The position numbers and the translations under genes were made by a program. The notes below the pieces were generated by a model. It was not told where the DNA came from and did no database searches. It saw nothing but the letters and a program-made list of their open reading frames with translations. 64,000 bases of DNA from Scatophagus argus (taxonomy: Eukaryota; Chordata; Actinopteri; Scatophagidae), in contig NC_058506.1 in the NCBI RefSeq assembly GCF_020382885.2, positions 13,308,318 through 13,372,317 on the forward strand, given 5' to 3'. The first letter of the stretch is position 1. Each line of letters begins with the position of its first letter. Shown in pieces: positions 12,526 to 25,795 of the stretch.

Positions 12526-14689
12526 TCATTGCACTCATAACATCGCAAAAAGCTGTATCATTTCATGTTTGAAAATAATAAAAAAATGTAAAAAAGAAAA
12601 CAGGTAAGCTAATGTTTATTCATGATTTTTTGAGCAGCTGGCAGTTGAAAACCATTTGGCTTTCATTTGAGAAACACAATTCCATTAATCAACATTTATG
12701 AACTGGAAATGTTTTCCTATTCATCATTGTGATACAGAAGTTCATTTATTTCCCCCACAGTCTTCAAATATGGATATGTCTCTTATCAGAGTAATGGACA
12801 TCCAAAGAAGTTTAGCTCAGCTACTGACGGAAAAATAAACGACCTAAATCATTTATAATATGCATACTTTATTATGTTTTTAATCACAAAATTGCCATTT
12901 TTTTTTAATTTTTAGTTCTCTGCCACAGCCCTACATGAACCCAACTATCTCATTATTAGGAAAGGGTTTTGTTTAAACCGTTATGATACCAGTATAAATA
13001 CCAGTGTGTTTTAGGTTTTGTTTGCTTGTTTTGGAAAGACAAACCACTTTATTCACAATACCCTTTTAACAGGTGGAAGGCTTTTTACCCACAGCTCAGT
13101 AACAAGAGATTATAGCTGAAGGCATGGCCAGGCATCTCTTTGTCTACTTTCTTTGAGTTTGTATTTTTGGGGTGCCTCAAACTTTGTTCCTTTAATTTAT
13201 TTGGGATTGTGGAGAAAAAAACGAATTGGTTTGCAGGATAATGTAAACAATTCACACACATTTTGTACTAAAGAACAAGAAAGGCCTGCACTGATTACAA
13301 CATTGTTGACAGCATTCATGATTTGGCTGCTGCGAGATTTTATTTGTCTCTGTCTGTGTGACTGATCCTGCAGAGTATCTTCATCTTGTATCTTTATTAT
13401 CTTCTTAATTTAAGCCTAAGCATCACACCTACAGAACAAGTCTTGCTATTCAGCCAGTGCATTATAGGCTAATTTAATTATTAATCTTTAAATGTAGATA
13501 CAGCATGTTACACAGCTGTTGTGTAATCTCTGATTTAATTAATTTCCAATTATAGAATAATTAGATTTAATCTGTTTACCACCGCGGCGCAGCAGGTTGT
13601 CAATGACATTTGAGCAGCAGTAAATTACATTGGCTGTTTCTTCCTCATTCTGTTGCGAATGAGAACAACTACTTTGTGAAGTCAACTTTATTAAAATGCA
13701 GAGGAGAACTACTGGTAACTTCTACTGTTACCTGAGCTTTTCATTAAAAACTTTTCTAAGTGCGTGAGCTTACAAGATGTTTTTCTCATATAGCTGTTTA
13801 GTATGGAGCATTTGTAGCGGCTTTAAAGAATAATTCTGGGATCAAGCAACTCGAGGGACAAACTTTCACCCATAATGTGACAAGAAACTGATTGATTTTA
13901 CTTCAGACTGACAGGATATTCCTTCAAGAGAGTTTTGATTGTCAAAATATCATAACTCTGTACTTATACACGTAATTTGTACGTGTACCTGGAGTTGAAT
14001 CAACCCTGCACTTTGCTCATCTGTGAGCCTCTGTGATCTACATTACCTGTGACACTCTGCGCTGCATGGAGATGTTTAAGGGCAATGTTGCATAAATAAG
14101 ACAGGAGTTATCAGGGTGACAATTATTTTATCACCAGATACCAGATGACCTCAAAAGTTGGGGTAGGTTCAACTTTTTTGTCAAGAAGAGCATTGAGCTT
14201 CTCACACAGTTCTTCAGAAACCTATGGGTGATGTCACGGTGGCTCCATCCACATATACTGCCTATGACTGAGTGTGACCAAATAAATGGACAGTTCATGT
14301 GCATATGTCAGAGGCCTATTGATTATATTTTTTCAGTATTTGACAGACTGTTGTGATGAGTGATAAGAGAAACGCATTAAAACAAAGCGAGTCAGTTTTA
14401 TCTAGCCAAGACAAGTCTAAGAAATGTTAAGTTAAGATTTACTTTTTATCAGATTACAGGATAAAAACACCTGAAACAGAAATTCAGCTGATACAAACTG
14501 GGACCTCAGCTTGAAAACTCAATTCTCCGAAAACCTTCATCCTTATTTCCTCTCACAGGAGTGGATTGTCTCACAACGGGGTGAAAACTATCATTTAAAA
14601 ATAAATTATACCATTTCCACAGTCTGTGGACATTTTTGCACAGCCCAAACACACGCAAACTCACTTCACTGAATTGAAGGTCAAGATGC

Positions 14690-14765
14690 AAAATAGTTTG
14701 TAATTGAATTTCCCTCAGGATCAATAAAGCATCTATCAATCTACCTACCTACCTACCTACCTACC
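14690..14765 (+). repeat. LINE-type 3' tail with (ACCT)n microsatellite
   Basis: gtaattgaatttccctcagg and atcaataaagcatctatcaa form a familiar fish retroposon 3' terminus that ends in a short tandem repeat, here (CTAC)n at about 14738-14765. The upstream body is not recognisable. Confidence 0.55.
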
Positions 14766-17700
14766 TTTCAATACCAAATTAGTTTCACAGCCACTTCAAC
14801 CCCCAAGAGTTTCCCCACTGATGGGTACTTCGATCAAGGGCTTGTCTTCACCATGAGAAAGATGGGACAGTAATTTCAAGTGACTTTCTGCTCCTTTGCT
14901 CCATTACAAAAGGAGTGAATAGGAGAGGCTTAACCAATTTTTATTTTTTCCTCATTTTAGGTGCAGGAAACACATATACTGCGCACTATGGCGGAATAAT
15001 CATCCATTCATTTTAATTTAACTTGCAAACCCTGTACATACACCTAATTGGCTAATTTGCTGTGTGGCTCACGATACATGAGCATTAACATCATGTTTTC
15101 CAAGGCCATCCCGGGTTGTGACAGAGATCTTACGCAAACAACAGCTTCTCTAGCACCTTATGTTTTGTAAATATTTAGACAACATGGTCTAAAAATGGTG
15201 CTAATTGGTCTTCTGAGAAATCCATGGAAGTGCTGAGATGTTTCTGATACACTGTACAGCGGCAAAAATAACCTTTCCCTTCATTTCCTCCAAACTCCCA
15301 AGACAAGTGTTGGTCCTCCTCCTCCCACCAGCAGTTTGACCCTGCCCCGTCTCCTCCATGCACTGCCAATTTATAATGGTTTAACGAGAAACATAAAACC
15401 ACCTGAACTGACGACATCATGAGGAAACTTTAATCATCGTCATCATTTTAGAATCATATCACTATTGCTATTAACATTAACATTCATAATGTTATTTCTT
15501 CTCCTCACGTTATCTGACATAAGCAACTGAAGCACAATGAATGCTTTTCATTAAAGTTAGCGGCCTTATTTCAGTATAACAGAAAAAGGCATCATCTTTT
15601 CTGAAAGCAGATACAGCAGTGGGCGTGCCAATATGCACAAAAAAAAAAAATTACATTTATCTCTCTCAGAGTCAGTGTGTTATCAAGTCATTGTTCCTGG
15701 TTAGAGAGGAGAGATAGTTCAAGCTTAACAACGGATTGGATGTAGGCGACTTGGGTTGTTTGATTAAGACACGCCTTTTTGTTAAATATTTAGATTTTGA
15801 AGTTGAATCCAGTCAAAATAATATGTTGTTCACTGGTAGGACAGACAGACAATTAATAGGCCTACTTGTTGAGCATTTAGTGCATCATAAAGCATAATAT
15901 TAATCCTGGTTGATAGAATTTAGAAAGGAAAATAAATGTTACATTAAAGTAGCACAAGCTAACAAATAGTATTGTCCTGTGAGTTGAATTGGCTTCTTCT
16001 TTCCATGTGGTGTTTTACATTAACAATGGAGGTTCCTGCAGAGGGTGAAAGGCCCCATTAATACATTCTACCTGGGGACCCAATAAAGGCAGAAGAAACC
16101 CTTCATAGTTGCAAAAAAGAAAAAAGAAAAATCACTCTGAAAATAATTCAGCTGCACTCAGGAATGTCTAACCAGATCACAGCCATGTGTTTTGTTCATG
16201 TCTCGAGGCCTAAAAGATCTGCAAAGTTCAGGTCATGACAGGACAGACATGACTCCTCTACAGAACTACTGACATTAGCTACATCAGTTGCTAAATTGTT
16301 ACCTGGAGCGGAAACAAAGTCGTTCTGCTCTGAAGGTCAGTCATATCTTCTGCCCAGCAGAAGCACGAATGTCCTTTCAAACTGTCTTCTCCTGAATCTC
16401 TGCTTAGATTGTTTTGCGTGGGTCATCTCATGCATTAAAAGCCTGTTTAATTTCACTCAGTCTAAGATGTTGGCTTCTTTCCTGTTGCTCATTAATTCTT
16501 TGACATTCCCTGGCCAGCATCCCTCTCTTGCCTCCTGGGTTCTCTGAGTTATAAAGCGATTGAAAGATGCGGGAATAAGATGTCAGTATGCAGGATGAGA
16601 CACATCTGCATCTGCTACTAATTTCTTATGAAGTGCTGTGTCATCTCCCACCGGACATTAAAGAGGAGCCCCTTAGTGACTTATGTTTTTGAAATGGAGC
16701 CATAATTACAAAGATGATTGCTGGCATAGTATAGATTTGCACAACAGGGTTGCATATTACCTACCAGATTACAACAGTAACTATAATCAGCATAATTTAT
16801 TGTGTAATTTGATATTAGTCACATTATCAAAAAATAATGTTGCTGTCATCAAATCTGAAGAAATAGCATCCCGTACGTTGGACCACATTTGTGGTTTGTA
16901 AATCTACTGGGTTTTTTGTGAGGACAATGTAATTTGACAAGCATACTTAATGCTCAATATACAACACGTTGACATGTTAAAAGAGAAAAACCCAATATTT
17001 GCGTGTTGTGAGTTTGATCGCAGCACCATGACTCCATGACTTTTTCAGTGTTTTCAGACTGGATTATGTCTTTGTAATTACTAATTACAAAAATCCTCAG
17101 TCATGTGATTAGTGAACTGCCCACATTTCGAAGTAATTTGACCCAACTACGACTTTAAATATATACCGTGATATAGTGTAAACCGTTGATATCAGCAAAG
17201 GCTGCTGGCCTACTACTACTTTAGCACACATTGGCAAGTCAGTTGAGCACATTAGGGTTTCAGATTACGCCTACCATTAGTTGTTGAATTGCAACAAAGG
17301 CATTCAGGTTTTGTGGTGGCCTGTTTGTACTGTTCAGATATGAGGCATAGTGGTAAGTAAATCCCCTGAGATCAAACGTTTTATCAGCACTGACTGACAC
17401 AACGAGGCAGCTCTGGAAGTCTCCCAAATCCTGGTGGAGATCAAATTACTTTCCAAGGCTGACAAAGTTGGTAGCTGCTACCAAATGTACCTCAAAATGG
17501 AATCCCCAAGATTCTAATAACATCCCCCACCTGAGCTATTTAATGTGAATGCACAAACAAGATCCAGGTCACAGCCAAAAAGGTCCAGAAGCACAGAAAG
17601 ATCCACAGATACATCCAACCATCTTTATGTGGTGGTTACCAACATCATTTTCAGGCTTGTCATGGGAGATCCAGAGGTGTTGCAATCTCTCCAGTGTGTT

Positions 17701-18768
17701 CTCAGTCTCCCTCAGGTATGAGTTGGGCATGCCCACAAAGAACATTTCGTTTTACCATCCCTTGAGAACAAGATGAAGAGATACTTGAACTCTTTCCTGT
17801 TACAACAGCAGCTCACTCCTTATTCAGGGGGCAGTAATCCACATCCAGAGATACGACATATCAAATCAAACAGTGGATAGAAATTCAAAATATTGGAGAT
17901 CCATCTGGAAGAAAACATCTGGATCAAGTGTTGTAAACCCCAACAACAAACAGCAAACAGACGTGGTGAGCTGGTGTCAGCTGGCTGGTGAACAAAGTGG
18001 AGCATTTAGCAGCTACAGACCCCGAAATTTCCCTTAAGAGTTAGTTGAGACCAGACCAGAGATAAAAAGAAAGAAAATCTTTAACTTAAATTCACCAGAT
18101 GGCCAGAAACACAAAGTCCTCAGAGTTAAAATAAAATCTTCTCTTATTCACTCCTACACTCTCGTAAAGTAGTAAACAGTAATATAGTTTATTACTTCAG
18201 ATGCTACCAGTTCTCAGCTTCTACTGTCTTGGTTATTTACACAAGGAAATAGTAAGAATATAGAATTTATGGTAAAACTACAAAACATAAATTTGTCACT
18301 GCCAGATATTTTAAACATTTGAATGTTGGAGGGCATCTTTTTTGATATCCTATATATCTATAACTCGAAATCTTGAAACAAATACTACTTTGCTACTATG
18401 TTGAAGTATTAAAAATACTTGGCACCAAAGATGATGCTTGTTATGATGAATAAATGGGTTGAAAGCAACAGCAGCTTTCACTGAGAATGTTTAGTTTCAC
18501 TACAGATAAAACGTATGCCATCAGAATAATTTAACATACTACAATCATATAAGAATTAAAAATGGCTTTGAGAGATGCTCATTAGTATTCTCTTCACTGC
18601 CATTATTTTTCATTCTGCCACTGTTGTGTTGTGTCATGGTCCCGATGTTGGAACAATAGTTCTAGTGAACTCTAACAAATTGGTTCTCTCCTATGAATCA
18701 CCAACAGCGAATGCCAACAACAATAGAGACAGGGGGTCAAAGGAACTGCATGGAGACACGTGTGTGCA

Positions 18769-18793
18769 TGTGTGTGTGTGTGTGTGTGTGTGT
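18769..18793 (+). repeat. (TG)n microsatellite
   Basis: Uninterrupted TG dinucleotides of about 25 nt in the gene-poor interval. Confidence 0.95.
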
Positions 18794-19791
18794 CACAATG
18801 TGTGCGATGAGTGTGTTTTCTTTAGCAGTGGCTTTATGTGACACAAACTTCTTAGGATTGGTTTGATTATAGAGAATCCTGTTTTTACTGCAATATGCTG
18901 CAACACAGGGTACAAATTATACCAAAAGAGATTACAAGTCTTGATCCGAATCCACATGGTGTCATTTTGTGCCAAAGGTCTGCTTGTTTGCATGGTTCAA
19001 ACTTGTGACATTCTGCTTTTGGCAAACTGTTGGCACAAAAGGTCTCAGATAGCATCTGTACAACCTTTTATGAGCTCTTATGAGATCTATTTCTCTGTGA
19101 TCCAGGAACATGATCTTTTTGTTATTCATCATCATCATCTCAACTGTGAAAAATATGCTGTCTGTAACACAAGGGCAGTGGCAAACAAGGAGAAGGAGGC
19201 GGAAATATCTCAAATAAGGAATGCAGGACATGCTGCACCGATGCTGCGATAATGAGCTTCCACGGTAGGCTGCATGTGAGTGGAGCTGAGCCAGCTATGA
19301 CAAAACATAAGACCCGGCAGTTCGTCACAATACAAGCTGAAACCATCACAGCATCCCACCTTTTTAATCTTCAAACCTCCGTGTTTGTTCTCTGTTGTTT
19401 TGATTTTTATCCTTAACTAGCCTATTAATCTCTTAGTGAAAACACATTCATTGTTCAAGCTGCTTTGTAATTAAAGTTGAAATGTAATTCAAATTCTTTC
19501 GTGTAAGGAAATATTAACTGCAGATATTTTTATTCTCCATATACGGGATCAGCTTCGTTTTTCTGGGTGTTTCTCTTGGCAGCGGAAAACATTGTCAACT
19601 TTCGCGGTGTGCCACTGAACCTATGAAGAATGTCTTGCCCTTGTTCAACGAGCCCACACAGTGTTTGGTTGCGTATCAGCAATCTAAGACTTCTATCTTG
19701 TACTTCACACTGTGATCTTTGACACTTGACTACACAACACTGTGCAAGTATTTCATTTAAATAACATTCTGTCATATTTATTACAAGGGAA

Positions 19792-20106
19792 GCACGGTGG
19801 TGCAGTGGTCACACACTGTCGCCTCACAGCAAGAGGGCTCCAGTTTTGAATCCCGGTCTGGGCCCTTCTGTGCATGTTCTCTTTGTGCTTGTGTGGGTTT
19901 TCTCAGGGTACTCCAGCTTCCTCCCCCAATCTAAAAAACATGCACATTGGTTAAATTGGCTGCTCTACATTGCCCCTGCACGACTGGTTGTCTGTCTTTG
20001 TGTGTCAGCTCTGCAGTCCAGGGTGAACCCCGCCTCTCGAAAAATAGTCAGCTGGGATAGGCTCCAGCCCCTCCTGACGGATAAGGGGTATTGAAAATGG
20101 GTGGAT
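19792..20106 (+). repeat. Interspersed retroposon-like repeat, near full length
   Basis: Sequence from gaagcacggtggtgcagtgg through ctgggataggctccagcccc to ggataaggggtattgaaaatgggtggatg. This is a very common fish interspersed repeat; I recognise the type but not its exact family. Fragments of the same family occur at 1-60, 4155-4300 and 12486-12525. Confidence 0.75.
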
Positions 20107-20760
20107 GATTATTTATTACAATATTTTTCACATTTTGTGGTCAAACTTTCTATTTTCTATTCATGCTCCTAGACTTGCAGTACTTGTCTTTCTTTATCTT
20201 TCTTTTTTATTTTGTCCTTATAACTTTATTCCTATGCACCAAAATTCCTTAAGAGTGAAAACTGACATACTTCACAATAAACCTGATTCTGTCTCTTTAA
20301 GATTTGGGAGAATATGATGTGCTCATGAGACTGTATTCCCCCTCTGGATGCGGAAGCTGGTTAGCTTGCTTGCAAGCGTTACCAGTGGCTCCCACGAGGC
20401 GCTACGTCAAGACCTGCCGAGTTATGTGCAACTCCCACACAGTCTGCATTATACAGAAGAGCTGTGCTGACTTGACAGTCAAGACTCACAGCACCCCTTA
20501 AAACTTCTTTCTGATAATTTAAACACTGACTAACTACATGCACAATAGCAAACACCAAGGATATATGTGCTGATTTCTTTGAAGAGATAAAATTCAGTTT
20601 CAGTTCAAAGGGAAACAGACTTCAAAAAGTAACAATTTAACACATCAACGTCTGTTTATAGGCCTTATGGAGCACTACAGCATGTGTTAAAAAACTGATA
20701 TAAAGTCAGATAAATTGCTTCAGGCCAACTTTCGGTTTAGGTTGAAGACTATAAGTTTGA

Positions 20761-20890
20761 AAATAAGATAAGATAAGATAAGATAAGATAATCCTTTATT
20801 AGTCCCATAACTGGGAAATTACAATGTTACAGCAGCAAACAGGATATAGAGGGTGCAAAGCATGCAAGGATAAGGGAAGGATGTGCATTC
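20761..20890 (-). repeat. Retroposon 3' end, reverse orientation, with (AAGAT)n tail
   Basis: A perfect pentanucleotide run (ataag x5) at about 20764-20791 is followed by tcctttattagtcccataac and gggaaattacaatgttacagc, a common fish retroposon end read antisense. Confidence 0.55.
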
Positions 20891-21502
20891 AAAAAGAATA
20901 AATACACAATGAATTGAAAATTGCCAAACTATACAAATGTGGAGTTGTAAGCTTTTTATACATACTGACTCAAAAGCTGGGACAACATCAAACTACAGGA
21001 TCTGGTGTTGGAACAAATCACGCAACAGTAAGTGAATAACTTCCTGATGTGTAGCTGCATCAAAAAACAACTGTCCAATCAGGGCAGAACATGTGTTTGT
21101 GAGCTTGACCAGACTCCTGTAGCCAGCTCACCATCTCGGCTCAGCCACAGCTAGCATGACATGGCAGTTGGTGGTCAGGTTGCATTGTGGGTAAGTTAGG
21201 CACAAAGAAGAAGACATTTTTCACTGCTTCTGCTGCACCGTTTTGATATTTGATTTGATAATTTGCCACAATGTTATAGAAGTGATAATTCAGCGGAGAT
21301 CTCTTTTAAATATGACTCGACAGTCAGGGAACAGTCAGATCAACTCAGTATGTAACTCAAAAGGTTTCTTGCTGTCAAGTCATGAGGATATTAGGAGGCA
21401 GATTATAGTTTTTACCTAAAATTGCAGTTTTGGGCAGAGATTAAGTACTGAGCCAGTACAAGGTCATTAGATCAGATGGGGCATTACTGAGCCAAGATGT
21501 TT

Positions 21503-21523
21503 TATATATATATATATATATAT
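21503..21523 (+). repeat. (TA)n microsatellite
   Basis: Uninterrupted TA run of about 20 nt. Confidence 0.93.
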
Positions 21524-22171
21524 TAGTGAATTGGCGAAACCTTCAAAAATAAGAACATCCTGATCCAGTTTTTTCCTCTCTGGCCATTCGCTCCCTCTAC
21601 TGCCTCACACCTGCTGCTTCTTTGCTATTCTTTGTGCTGTGTTATTCTTTTTTCATCTGCTCCCAGGTTTCCTTCCTTCTCCCCCTCTTTCTCACACTTT
21701 GATTCTGTTGGTTATGCACAAGTAGTAAATTAATCTTCAGGCCTTTTAAGATTCAGAACACTATTGTCAATAGTGACATAGGAAGCTGAATGCAAATCAC
21801 AAAGAAATTTAAATGTCTGGGATGTTGTCTGAGTTATTCAACCTAACCACATGTACATTTTTATTTTATTATCAACAGAGCTTCAAACTAAATTAAGAGT
21901 GCAGCTACTGACTGCCAGCAAACATTTCATGCCACCATTTTTATGGACAAGTTTTATATTCTCAATACAGAACTTTTTGGAATAATCAGTTCAAAGATTT
22001 AAGGATTCCTGAGGCTTGATTTGTACATGCAAAAAGGCTGTTGATAATATACTAAGATTATTCAAAACGCTCTTCTATTTTATTTATTTAGTTTTATCAG
22101 TTCTGGAGTGACAGAAATAAAACTGAAGGATTTTCCAATTTGTGGATTGGGGAGTTAAGGGATGCATCTGC

Positions 22172-22175
22172 GTTT

Positions 22176-22206
<31 letters not shown>
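22172..22206 (+). repeat. (GTTTT)n microsatellite
   Basis: Five GTTTT units after a poly(T) run, with more poly(T) to about 22230. It could be the tail of an antisense retroposon. Confidence 0.9.
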
Positions 22207-22277
22207 CTTTTTTCTCTTTTTTTTTTTTGCTCACATAAGAATCAAATGTTATTTTTTTAATTATGTATTTCTTTTAT

Positions 22278-22577
22278 GGGATGGCTGTGACTCAGAAGGT
22301 TTGATTTAGGACTGCAGTTGCAGGTCAAAGTGCCCATGGGAAAAATACTGAGCCCCATATTGCTGGAATGTGTGAGTGTATGTGTGAAAGGCTGAGCAAA
22401 GAAATATTGTAGGATAGATAGAAAACGCCCCACAATATGATCGGCGGGTCGACACCTTGCATGGCTGCCATCTGTGTATGAATGTGTGTGTGAATGGGTA
22501 AATGTGTTGGAGAGCGCTTTAGGCAGTCACTAGACTGGGAAAGTACTATATAAATGCAGTCCATTTACCATTTTATT
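22278..22577 (+). mobile_element. Fish SINE-like repeat (tRNA-like head, TTTACCATT end), degraded
   Basis: It starts with a degenerate tRNA-like head (gctgtgactcagaagg). It ends in the segment agcgctttaggcagtcac... to atataaatgcagtccatttaccatt that is typical of a widespread fish repeat. It shares both ends with the copy at 28208-28515. Family name not assigned. Confidence 0.6.
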
Positions 22578-24054
22578 GGACAAAACGGAACCAAACATCT
22601 ATGCAGTAACTATGTTTTCCATCTCTGACTAAACAAATTAGCATGTAAATGTAATTTCTAGGTAACAGTGTGGTTGATGAGCAACAAAATGTTTTGCTGT
22701 ATGATCGCAAACTTAGCTTTTAATGAAATGGAAGACAAACAGTAAAAGGTAAAACATAGAAATGTTCTGACAATGAACAACTTCATCATTGTGTCTCAAA
22801 GCTTCAATCATATTCAGAAGACGTTTCGTCACTCTTAAAGCCAAATCTGATAAATGGATCAATGAATGCTGCCATTAAATAGAAGAGAAGGGAATTACTG
22901 ATGTAATAAACAGTCAACCCTGATTAGAAAACAAAAAACACAGAATATGTTTCGTGATGCATTTCTGAAACACACACACATGCACACACACACTCTGTAG
23001 GGAAACTCTTTAATTACTCCTTCACATTCACTGCTTGAGCTACAAAATGCCTGTTTGTTTACCAAAGCAGCACTGCAGTCTTTTCTGTGTGCTGGTAAAT
23101 ATTTATCCATAATTGTAATATTAAACATACTTCGCAATTTGCAGTATTACTGGAGTTAATTTTACAGCTGTATCATTTTTAAGAGGAAATCTGTCACAGC
23201 TCGGTTGGGGTTTTTTTATTACTCTTAAAGTTCCTTTCTTAATACAGTGAGTATTGCAAAGTATTAGAAAGACCAAATTTAATTAGCTTACAAGTCAAAG
23301 GATAAACTCAACATCAGATAAATGCACATACATTCAAATAAACGGACATCAGCACGCACACACAAACATGGTGTCCACAAGTCATACAACTTTTGCACAT
23401 TTCCAATGGAAATTTGCCAAAACAAAACACCTCAAAAGACTTTAGTGGTTTGACAAGCAGCAGTTTGTTAGACACTAATGAGTGTGCATAATTTCCTTGC
23501 ATATGAATCCCCTCTAAGAATGACTAATGAGAGCATAATGTTCCATTTTTAACTGAATTAGGAGTCTGCTGATAACATGTTGCAGATGAGTGGCTCAGGA
23601 TGGACTGTATTTGTTCCTGGAACCCTTTTATGTTGCAAGGACATGAGGACAGTGTGTCTTTCACAGGTCAACATGTGTTTTTTTTTGTGCTGGCGAAACA
23701 CCACTGACTGGCAAAGGAAGCCAGAGATTGAGAGATTGAAAAAACAAATGGAACAAAGGTTCACAAAGGTTTGGAAATGGCCAGTTCATTTAGGATGAAC
23801 TGGAACGCTGCTGGGAGGCAGGTTTTCAGTGGCTGAGCTTCCAAATGTTCTTGTGACTGAATTTGCTGCAGCCAGGTTCCAAAATTTTGAGGAAAATGGA
23901 CTGGAGGGTGTTAGCAGCATTTTAATACTCTATACTTTTGGAAGGAGATGTTCAGGTCTCGCATATGGGAGCATCTTGAAAGAGTCTTTTTTATGAAATG
24001 TTAGTATTATAGCAGAAGAATATCAAGAGTTGTACAGGACATGTAAGCTAAAGG

Positions 24055-24339
24055 GGCAGTAAGGGGCAGTCGTGGATCAGCGGTTAGGGTGTCGGACCCT
24101 TAACCGGTGGATCGCTGGTTCGATTCCCCGTCCCGGTGTCCATGACTGAGGTACCCTTGAGCAAGGTACCTAACCCCCACTGCTCCCCGGGTGCTGCATG
24201 CGGTCACCCACTGCCCCGGGTTTGCTGTGTGTGTGTGCACGTCACTTGGGTGGGTTAAATGCAGAGAACAAATTTCGTTGGAGTGAGTTCCCTCCAATGA
24301 CAAAATATGTCACTTTAATCTTTAATCTTTAATCTTAAT
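24055..24339 (+). mobile_element. tRNA-derived SINE with intact pol III boxes
   Basis: The tRNA-like head has an A box tggatcagcgg (24073-24083) and a perfect B box ggttcgattcc (24117-24127). It is followed by a tRNA-unrelated body (agcaaggtacctaaccccca..., ggttaaatgcagagaacaaa) and a (TTTAATC)n tail to about 24339. A 7-bp direct repeat CTAAAGG flanks it at 24048-24054 and 24340-24346, a plausible but short target duplication. It is not a tRNA gene: the acceptor stem is absent. Confidence 0.82.
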
Positions 24340-25414
24340 CTAAAGGCTTACACATGGCAGTGAGTCTGGCTTTGTGTATCAGCAGCATCAACAACAGAGC
24401 AGTTGCTCAGCAGATTCTTCAAGACTCTTTAGACATAAAGAATATCAAAGAAAGTTGTCACATGAGCCAATTACTGCAGTAGATCTCTCTTAGCTGCAAC
24501 AGATAAAGTGAGGATGCTTGCTCAGGTTCCTACAGAATTTTAAACTGCTGGATTTGTCCACAAACTGAGCAGATGATAGTAAAGTATTCTGCTGTTTCTA
24601 TGTGAACTGCAGAGAAATAATGATGTGCAGAGGCTGTGCCACTGTCAAGCTACATGTATAACCCCCCCCTGCTTGACATCTGCATTCTAATAAGTCAAAA
24701 GGACTTATTAGAACAGTGACAACAAGGCCAAATGCCAGTTCAAGTTCAATGAAAATATCAATATTCACACATGAATGCTCATTTTTCACCACTTTGTAAA
24801 TTTCTGGCATGAAAGCATAGAATGAAGGAGCCAAACCACAAACAAAAGACAAATATTCTCGGCTACTACAAGCACAATTAGCAATTCAAATACTCTACAG
24901 GGAGAGAGATGAAAGCAGCCTCAGAGCAGGACTCAGCAGCAGTTAGGGGATTGACAGTGGCCAGACAGATTAGTCATAGAACGCAGCAAGAAAATATCCA
25001 GCAGTATCTGCAGCCACTTTCTCAAGGACAAAAACACAAAATAAAATAACTAGTTAACTTGATAAAGTGCAGCAGGCAACCCTGTCAGAAGATAATTAAT
25101 CTTTTGAATGAACAGCTGATGAACAGAGATGCCATGAGTGTGCAATGCGATTTTATTGATTTTACCCCCGCAAAGGCTTCTGAAAGGAACTGCTGGCAGA
25201 TGAAATTGCTTCTGAAATGTGGGCAGTAGCGCAAGTGTTTTCAACATTTTCCCAGCAGAGTGGAAAATGGGCAGAACAGCAGAGCGTAGTCGAGCCACAT
25301 CACAAATAATGTGTAGGTTTGAGTACTGAACTGGATACCTTTAAGGGTACTGACCAAATTACATCAGCGCTACTGAGCACTGATCCACAGTAAATCAATC
25401 AATGAGAAAGTACA

Positions 25415-25795
25415 TTATATAGACAAAAGCATCCAGACACACCTCTTCATGAGGCTGTTTTTCAGGGGTTGCTTCGTCCCTTATTTCCAGCGAGGAGAAA
25501 TCTTAATGCTTCAGCATACCAAGACATTTTGGATAATGCTAAGCTTCCAACTTTGTGTCAACAGTTTGGGGAAGGTCCTTTTCTATTCCAGAATGACTGT
25601 GCCCCAGTGCACAAAGCAAAGGTCCATAAAGACATGGTTGGATGAGTTTAGTGTGGAAGAACTTGACTGGCTCTCACAGAGCCCTGACCTCAACCCCATC
25701 CAACACCTTTGGGATGTACTGGAATTGAGATTGCGTGCCGGGCCTTTTCTTCCAGCATCAGTGTCTGATGTCAAAAATGCCTTTTACAACTGAAA
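25415..25795 (+). mobile_element. Tc1-type MITE, truncated at the right (copy A)
   Basis: Left terminus TATATAGACAAAAGC followed by the same transposase relic as the other copies ([15 protein letters not shown] in another frame, [20 protein letters not shown]). The sequence diverges after about 25795 before any right terminal repeat, so the copy is truncated. A GA microsatellite follows at about 25818-25838. Confidence 0.8.

Noticed and set aside
19100-19150. CRISPR-like or operon-like features anywhere in the window
   Set aside because: The sequence is eukaryotic. The only spaced repeats are microsatellites and dispersed transposons, with no repeat-spacer array.
18863-19252. 129-codon plus-strand frame in the gene desert
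   Set aside because: No recognisable domain, no supporting splice sites, cysteine/isoleucine-rich composition typical of chance frames, and an overlapping opposite frame of similar length.
24071-24142. tRNA-like sequence with perfect B box
   Set aside because: No acceptor stem or paired 3' half. It is the head of a SINE with body, tail and target duplication.
25449-25793. 114-codon plus-strand frame as a possible gene
   Set aside because: It is a Tc1-type transposase relic in a MITE, with the same peptide in two other copies.
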